From Bacillus sp. FJAT-26390 (GTDB lineage Bacteria; Bacillota; Bacilli; Paenibacillales; Paenibacillaceae): a stretch of DNA of 64,000 nucleotides. The stretch is from contig NZ_MAQX01000022.1 in NCBI RefSeq assembly GCF_001682865.1, positions 620,001-684,000 of the forward strand, written 5' to 3'. How positions within the stretch are numbered: position 1 is the first letter of the stretch; the number at the start of each line of letters is the position of its first letter. Below the pieces are notes generated by a model. The model made no database searches. It had not been told where the DNA came from and saw nothing but the letters and a program-made list of their open reading frames with translations. A program made the translations under genes and the position numbers. Positions 59,038-64,000 of this stretch are shown piece after piece.

Positions 59038-62000
59038 ATGTTGAGCAAGAGAAATATGAGATGTGTTAGCTTGATTCTGATTGTGAGCTTGTGGGTTAGC
59101 TGTATCTATATGGGCATTCCGAATAGGGTTGTTTATGCTGACGAAGGCAGTCAGCCTACGACGGCAGCTGGATTAGTAGGTGAATGGAAATTTGACGAAG
59201 TGTCAGCGGGTGGCATGACACCGGACTCGTTGTTGCGCAACAATGCGACGCTTACCGGCGCTGCATTAGGAAGCGGCAAGGTTGGCAAAGCCTTATTGTT
59301 AAATGGTTATGATAATTACGCCACAATTCCGAATCAAAATTTGATAAATACAGGCAGTGATTTTTCCATAAGCCTGCTTGTTAATTTCAATTCGCTCTAT
59401 ACGAATCGAGACGTTGTCATTGTTCAGCAGCAAGGTGAAGGGGGAGAGACGCTGCTGTCGCGTAGACCGGATGGTAGAATACAATCCTCACTTGGTGGAA
59501 AAACGACAATCGGAGACACCTTAATTGAACCCAAAAAGTGGTACCATGTTGCCCTTAGCAGAGAGGGGGAGCAGGTTAAGCTTTATGTCAATGGTGCGCT
59601 CGAAAAGGTAACGGACGATACGTTATTGGTATCGAATAGCGGTGAATTTCGGATTGGAGCCGATCGGGAAGCGGCAGTGACGAATGCATGGCCGGGGTAC
59701 ATGGACGAATTGAAAATTTATAATAAGGCGCTGACGGATGAAGAAATGAAGCAGGTTCCAGGCTTTAGCTGGCCTATCATTTCATTAAAAGGCGCTTCAG
59801 AAATGAATTTGTCTTTGAACGATACCTATGCGGAGAGCGGAGCAACGGCTTCCGATTCATCGGACACAGATATTACGGGCAGTATTCAAATGACTGGTCA
59901 AGTCGATACGAGCAAAGGCGGTATATATAAAGTCAAATATACGGTTTCTAGCCTTGAGGGAGAATCGGTTTCCAAAGTGCGGACGGTAACGGTTATACCA
60001 CCCAAAACGTTATCTCGCGCCAGCCGGGTATTGATTGACAAAGGACTGCAAATGCAAACGTGGATGACAACGGACGATACGGGCAGAAAATATGCAACTG
60101 CAGATGAGTGGAATGGAAGTCATTTCACTACAGCTACTTATTACGAATTTCCGGGCTACAACGGAACGTTCCATGCAAACGTACCTGCAGCGCAATGGTC
60201 ATTTGTGAAAGGGTCAGCCGGATTTTGGGGAGCCTTGAAGGGCCCGGAAGAAAAAGATAAGAACGGTTTCCTGACTGAGCCGCAATTAAAAAATTTGAAT
60301 AATCTCATTACGATATCTTTTGGAGATGAAGAGCTCTACAGTCAGAACATGTTGAAAATATTTACCGATTGGTTCAAATTGAGCCATGACCTTTATCCGA
60401 ATGTACTTGCACACAGCAACCAACAATCGCGCCAGTGGCAAAGGGATGATTATGAGACATACATTCGTACGGCTGAACCCGATTTGCTCACTTTCGATGA
60501 TTATTTATTCACGACGACAGGCTCAGACAATAATCATTTTACAACGATTGTAAATAACATCAATGACCAAAGAACGATCGCACTGAAAGGCTATGACGGA
60601 ACCGGTCAAAGTCCGATCGCTTTCGGGCAATATTTGCTTGGCTTTAAGACAGGGGTAAATTCAGGTGACACCGGTTCATATATGATAACGGAATCTCAAA
60701 TTTATAGCGTTCCTTTTGCTACCCTGACGCTGGGCGGCAAATGGCTCAGCATGTTCCGTTGGGAGTATGACAGCAACTCTTTCTTGTTGTTCGACAAGGA
60801 TGGCAAGCCTACTGAACAATATCATCAATACGCCGAAATGGCCCGACAAATTAAAAACCTCGGACCGCATCTTGTTCGGTTAAACAGCACGGACGTCTCT
60901 TTTGTACCGGGGCAGCATGTTGGTGAAAACGGAAATATATCGAAAAACCTAACGCCCAGGGAAACCCCGGTATTCGATAAGAATACCCAGTTGAAGCACC
61001 CCTATCTAAGGAGTGTAGCTGCGAAAAATACTAGCGTGGTCGCAGGCGACACTGGCGGCAAAGACAAGCTTAACGGCGACGTTTTGCTCGGTTTCTTTGA
61101 GCCGTTGCCGGATACTGAAGACTTTTTCAAATCGGATGATATGGAATATTTTATGGTGATGAACGGATTAACCTTAGGTAACGGGAAACCGGTAGGGGAG
61201 CAGCACGGTAAGGGCACGGAGACCGAACAAACGATTACGGTAAAATTAAATCTAGCTAAATACGATACGGATGCCATTAAGAAGGTAAGTAGGCTTACAG
61301 GGCAATTAGAGCCTGTAAATTTGAAGCCGATTGGCGGAAACCTTTATGAACTGGAAGTCGTTCTGAACGGCGGAATTGCCGATTTATTCCAATTGGATAA
61401 AACAAAGGTCAATGCAAATTACATTGCTGCGGATTCGATTAGTCTTCCTGCGTCATTCGATATGGATGCGGGAGAGTCAAAAGTGATAGACGCTGTCGTA
61501 TCGCCTCCAAATGCAACAGAGAAAAAGGTGGAGTGGTACTCTTCGAATTCGCAGGTCGCGACAGTAGACAGCGACGGTAAAGTTAATGCTTTAGCTAAAG
61601 GCAAAGCAGTAATTACGGCAATTACGGTCGATGGAAACAAGAAGGCAACGGTTGCCGTCACGGTATCTAGTATGACTGTTCCTGTAACTGGAATTACGGT
61701 TACCCCATCTGCTGCAAAGCTCTACACGGAAGAGACGATGAAGCTTTCGGCAGTGGTCTTGCCGGACAATGCGACAAACAAAGCATATGAGTGGTTCAGC
61801 AGCAACGTGAATGTAGCAACAGTAGATCAAAATGGTTTCCTCATTGCCAAGGCTCCAGGCTCGGTCGATATTACAGCAAAAACATCAGATGGGCTTTTTC
61901 AAGCCAAAAGCACGATAACGGTGTTGAATGCGGATAGCGAGGCGTCATTGTCAGAGTTCATCGTCGATGGAGGAAGAAGGAACATTTCGTTTGATAGCGA

Positions 62001-64000
62001 GATTTTTAATTACACGACAACGATCGATTCAAAGGTAGATACAATTGCGATGCAGCTACGGCTGAAAAACAATGGCACCATTAAAGTAAACGATACATCA
62101 GTCAAGAGTGGACAGCTGATTACAGCGAAAATACCGATGGGGAACAGCAAGATCGTCATCGTGACCACAGCGGCGGATGGATCAACAACGAAGACCTATA
62201 CGCTAACGGTCAAACGGAATAAAAATATTGCGCTTGAAGCTACTGTTGCAAGATCGACGTATTTGGATCATGGGCATGATTACAGCAGCAACGATTACGA
62301 TGACGCCAGCGAGCATTCACCGTTTAAGTACATTGACGGGAATGTTGAAACTTATTTCCAAAGCGCAGCTATTACAGAGCTTAACACAAAGGGAGAGTTT
62401 AGTCCGGCACATCGAATTATGCTGCAATGGGACGATGATAATCTTCAAGATTTCAATAAGCTTGTCCTAGTCGTCAATCATGCACAGCAGCAAGGGTTGA
62501 CTGTCATGGATACGCAGACGTCCGTAGACGGTACCAACTGGGATGAGCTAAATAAAAGCGCCTACAAACCAACTTGGCAAACAGACAGTCCGGACATTTA
62601 CGAGAAGGTAACGATAGATCTGCCGAACTACAAAGAATATTACGGCAAAGACTACAAAGGGCTAAAGGGCATATATTTACTGCTGTGGGCAGCAAATTTA
62701 AATGCGGACCACAAATATGCCATCAGCGAGTTCGAACTGTATAATGAGCAGGATGCGACAGAGCCAGTTGTGCTGACTGTAAGCGAGGAGCCTGAGCATC
62801 CAAATGATTCTTTGGTCGCTGACTGGGTATTCTCGGAAGATAATGTGCTGCCTGGAACATCCATCGCAGCGGGCAACTTGGTTATTAAAGATAGAAGCGG
62901 TAATAACAATGACCTAAGAATGGCCGAAGCTAGTAATCCGACAGATAAAAGGCTGTCTTTTACTGCAGACGGTGCTCTTGCTTTTGCAAATGCTAAAAAA
63001 GAAGGACATTATTTAACTACAGTAAAAGAGGCTCCAATCAATACCGAAACGTTCAAAAATGGCTTTACGATTGAAGCGGAATTTAAGCTTGGCTCAAGTA
63101 TTAATGATTGGATGGGGATACTGACCCGCCAAGGAAATAACACCTTTGATCCTGGCGAACAGGAGCCGCTGTCTACTCTCTCTATATCAAGTATTCGGGA
63201 GGTTCAGTGGGCGAGCACGCAAGGGAACTTGAGCTCGAACGAGCTCCAGTCGAACTGGTCGAACTCGCTTTCCTATATTAAGGCATGGGCGCAGTCAGAG
63301 GAATACACGCATGTTGCGGTTGTGAATGATGGCTCGAAGACGCGATTATTCCTCAACGGCGTGGAATCTATTCGCAATCCTCAAACTGACGGAATCATTA
63401 ATGGGATCGCGGCCGAAGTGGGCAAGGGGTGGAATGTCGGAGCTTATGAATGGGATGGAGCACCTGACAGCCTCTTTTTAGGGAAGATCAAACACATCCG
63501 GGTAACGGATAAAGCTTTGGAAAAGAACGAATTTTTTAAAACGGAATTCCATTACACAGTAGACTATGGGACGAACGAAGATCTGCCGATGTTTGCGCCC
63601 GATACGTATACGTTTGCGATCATCCCGGATCCACAGTACGTCGTGCAGTCAAAACCGGAAATTCTTGAGAAACAGCTGCAGTTTATTGCAGACAATCATC
63701 AAAGCAAGAATATTGCAATGACGGTGAATGTTGGCGACACGACCCAAAGCAGCGCGGCCAAAGAATGGGCTTCCGCCGACAAAGCATTTAAGATTTTGGA
63801 TAATGCCAAAGTCCCATACATTGTTACGCGGGGTAACCATGATACGAACGGTAACGGTTATATAAACACGATGGGTCCCAAAAGATTTTCCGAGACGGAG
63901 CACTTCAAGGGAGCTTCTTATTCCGGCTTAAGCACTTATTCGATCATAACCGCCGGCAGCTACAAGTATATGTTCCTTGCGGTAGACTCAGTAGGGAACA
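59038..64000 (+). CDS. Giant secreted multidomain protein (LamG, Ig-like, Big2, metallophosphoesterase), partial
   Basis: An uninterrupted frame of 1654 codons from the ATG at 59038 (AGGAGG upstream) to the window edge. Order, in residues: signal peptide 1-36; LamG/concanavalin-like domain about 45-240; bacterial surface Ig-like (DUF5011-like) about 248-321; a 420-residue glycosidase-like region 323-745; Big2 domains about 795-878 and 879-962 (VEWYSSNSQVATVD, YEWFSSNVNVATVD); a cadherin-like beta-sandwich 965-1061; an F5/8-type-C-like region 1062-1238; a second LamG about 1258-1498. A calcineurin-like phosphoesterase begins at about 1525 (FAIIPDPQYV, VNVGDTTQSS, TRGNHDTNG). It is probably cell-surface or secreted and degrades a phosphorylated glycan. 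Anchoring signals would lie beyond the edge. Confidence 0.85.
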   Translation, partial: MLSKRNMRCVSLILIVSLWVSCIYMGIPNRVVYADEGSQPTTAAGLVGEWKFDEVSAGGMTPDSLLRNNATLTGAALGSGKVGKALLLNGYDNYATIPNQNLINTGSDFSISLLVNFNSLYTNRDVVIVQQQGEGGETLLSRRPDGRIQSSLGGKTTIGDTLIEPKKWYHVALSREGEQVKLYVNGALEKVTDDTLLVSNSGEFRIGADREAAVTNAWPGYMDELKIYNKALTDEEMKQVPGFSWPIISLKGASEMNLSLNDTYAESGATASDSSDTDITGSIQMTGQVDTSKGGIYKVKYTVSSLEGESVSKVRTVTVIPPKTLSRASRVLIDKGLQMQTWMTTDDTGRKYATADEWNGSHFTTATYYEFPGYNGTFHANVPAAQWSFVKGSAGFWGALKGPEEKDKNGFLTEPQLKNLNNLITISFGDEELYSQNMLKIFTDWFKLSHDLYPNVLAHSNQQSRQWQRDDYETYIRTAEPDLLTFDDYLFTTTGSDNNHFTTIVNNINDQRTIALKGYDGTGQSPIAFGQYLLGFKTGVNSGDTGSYMITESQIYSVPFATLTLGGKWLSMFRWEYDSNSFLLFDKDGKPTEQYHQYAEMARQIKNLGPHLVRLNSTDVSFVPGQHVGENGNISKNLTPRETPVFDKNTQLKHPYLRSVAAKNTSVVAGDTGGKDKLNGDVLLGFFEPLPDTEDFFKSDDMEYFMVMNGLTLGNGKPVGEQHGKGTETEQTITVKLNLAKYDTDAIKKVSRLTGQLEPVNLKPIGGNLYELEVVLNGGIADLFQLDKTKVNANYIAADSISLPASFDMDAGESKVIDAVVSPPNATEKKVEWYSSNSQVATVDSDGKVNALAKGKAVITAITVDGNKKATVAVTVSSMTVPVTGITVTPSAAKLYTEETMKLSAVVLPDNATNKAYEWFSSNVNVATVDQNGFLIAKAPGSVDITAKTSDGLFQAKSTITVLNADSEASLSEFIVDGGRRNISFDSEIFNYTTTIDSKVDTIAMQLRLKNNGTIKVNDTSVKSGQLITAKIPMGNSKIVIVTTAADGSTTKTYTLTVKRNKNIALEATVARSTYLDHGHDYSSNDYDDASEHSPFKYIDGNVETYFQSAAITELNTKGEFSPAHRIMLQWDDDNLQDFNKLVLVVNHAQQQGLTVMDTQTSVDGTNWDELNKSAYKPTWQTDSPDIYEKVTIDLPNYKEYYGKDYKGLKGIYLLLWAANLNADHKYAISEFELYNEQDATEPVVLTVSEEPEHPNDSLVADWVFSEDNVLPGTSIAAGNLVIKDRSGNNNDLRMAEASNPTDKRLSFTADGALAFANAKKEGHYLTTVKEAPINTETFKNGFTIEAEFKLGSSINDWMGILTRQGNNTFDPGEQEPLSTLSISSIREVQWASTQGNLSSNELQSNWSNSLSYIKAWAQSEEYTHVAVVNDGSKTRLFLNGVESIRNPQTDGIINGIAAEVGKGWNVGAYEWDGAPDSLFLGKIKHIRVTDKALEKNEFFKTEFHYTVDYGTNEDLPMFAPDTYTFAIIPDPQYVVQSKPEILEKQLQFIADNHQSKNIAMTVNVGDTTQSSAAKEWASADKAFKILDNAKVPYIVTRGNHDTNGNGYINTMGPKRFSETEHFKGASYSGLSTYSIITAGSYKYMFLAVDSVGN

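Overview
The window looks like chromosomal DNA of a Paenibacillus-type, spore-forming, polysaccharide-degrading member of the Bacillales. Supporting evidence: a complete pro-sigmaK gene, several CUT1 sugar ABC importers with no ATPase of their own, a YesM/YesN-type two-component pair, many glycoside hydrolases (GH31, GH35, GH36, GH95, a GH43-like protein and a decayed GH38), AGGAGG-type ribosome binding sites and frequent GTG/TTG starts. No tRNA, rRNA, CRISPR array, integrase or intact transposase was seen. Family calls come from reading motifs, not from database searches.

Layout. (1) 1-10935: one dense + strand operon with the end of a solute-binding protein, GH36 alpha-galactosidase, a uronate isomerase-like protein, a GH43-like protein, a Gfo/Idh/MocA oxidoreductase, GH31 and GH95. 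It suits a branched, fucosylated or galactosylated plant glycan. (2) 11041-17073: a TIM-barrel sugar isomerase/epimerase gene diverges from a sugar ABC importer followed by three VOC-fold proteins. The intergenic region carries four near-identical LacI-type operators, each placed on a promoter. (3) 17304-18005: intact sigK. (4) 18138-23805: an ArsR/Old Yellow Enzyme/three-luciferase-like-oxidoreductase cluster lying between two identical 18-bp palindromes. (5) 24442-27016: sulfate adenylyltransferase cysDN, in which CysN ends in a decayed APS-kinase-like domain. (6) 27444-30779: a ribosome-targeting antibiotic resistance pair, a Cfr-type 23S rRNA methyltransferase and an Lsa-type ABC-F protein. 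Each has its own leader ORF and a hairpin covering its Shine-Dalgarno sequence. (7) 30951-33390: a sigK 3' fragment, a TetR/cytochrome P450 pair and a degenerate locus. (8) 33450-44970: GH35 beta-galactosidase, AraC regulator, an unusual binding protein without a lipobox, a sugar ABC importer, a 51-residue membrane protein and a YesMN pair. (9) 45188-49152: a degraded zone with an SF0329-like gene, a frameshifted acetyltransferase, an orphan nicotianamine synthase-like gene, a second sigK pseudogene and an MgtC fragment. (10) 49190-64000: an atypical GDPD, an LplABC-type importer, a PHP phosphoesterase, a metallophosphoesterase, a LacI regulator, a PfkB kinase, a GH38 pseudogene and a very large secreted protein with a C-terminal metallophosphoesterase domain that runs off the right edge.

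How it fits together. Regions 1, 2, 8 and 10 are inducible carbohydrate-uptake loci that probably share one unlinked MsmX-type ATPase. Region 10 has an unusual load of phosphoesterases, suggesting scavenging of a phosphodiester-containing carbohydrate. Regions 4-7 and 9 are accessory: more AT-rich, with resistance and redox cargo, three sigK copies (one whole, two broken) and several repeated short sequences. They look like a site of repeated insertion and decay around sigK. The most notable item is the Cfr-like/Lsa-like pair with two layered, apparently antibiotic-responsive leader regions.
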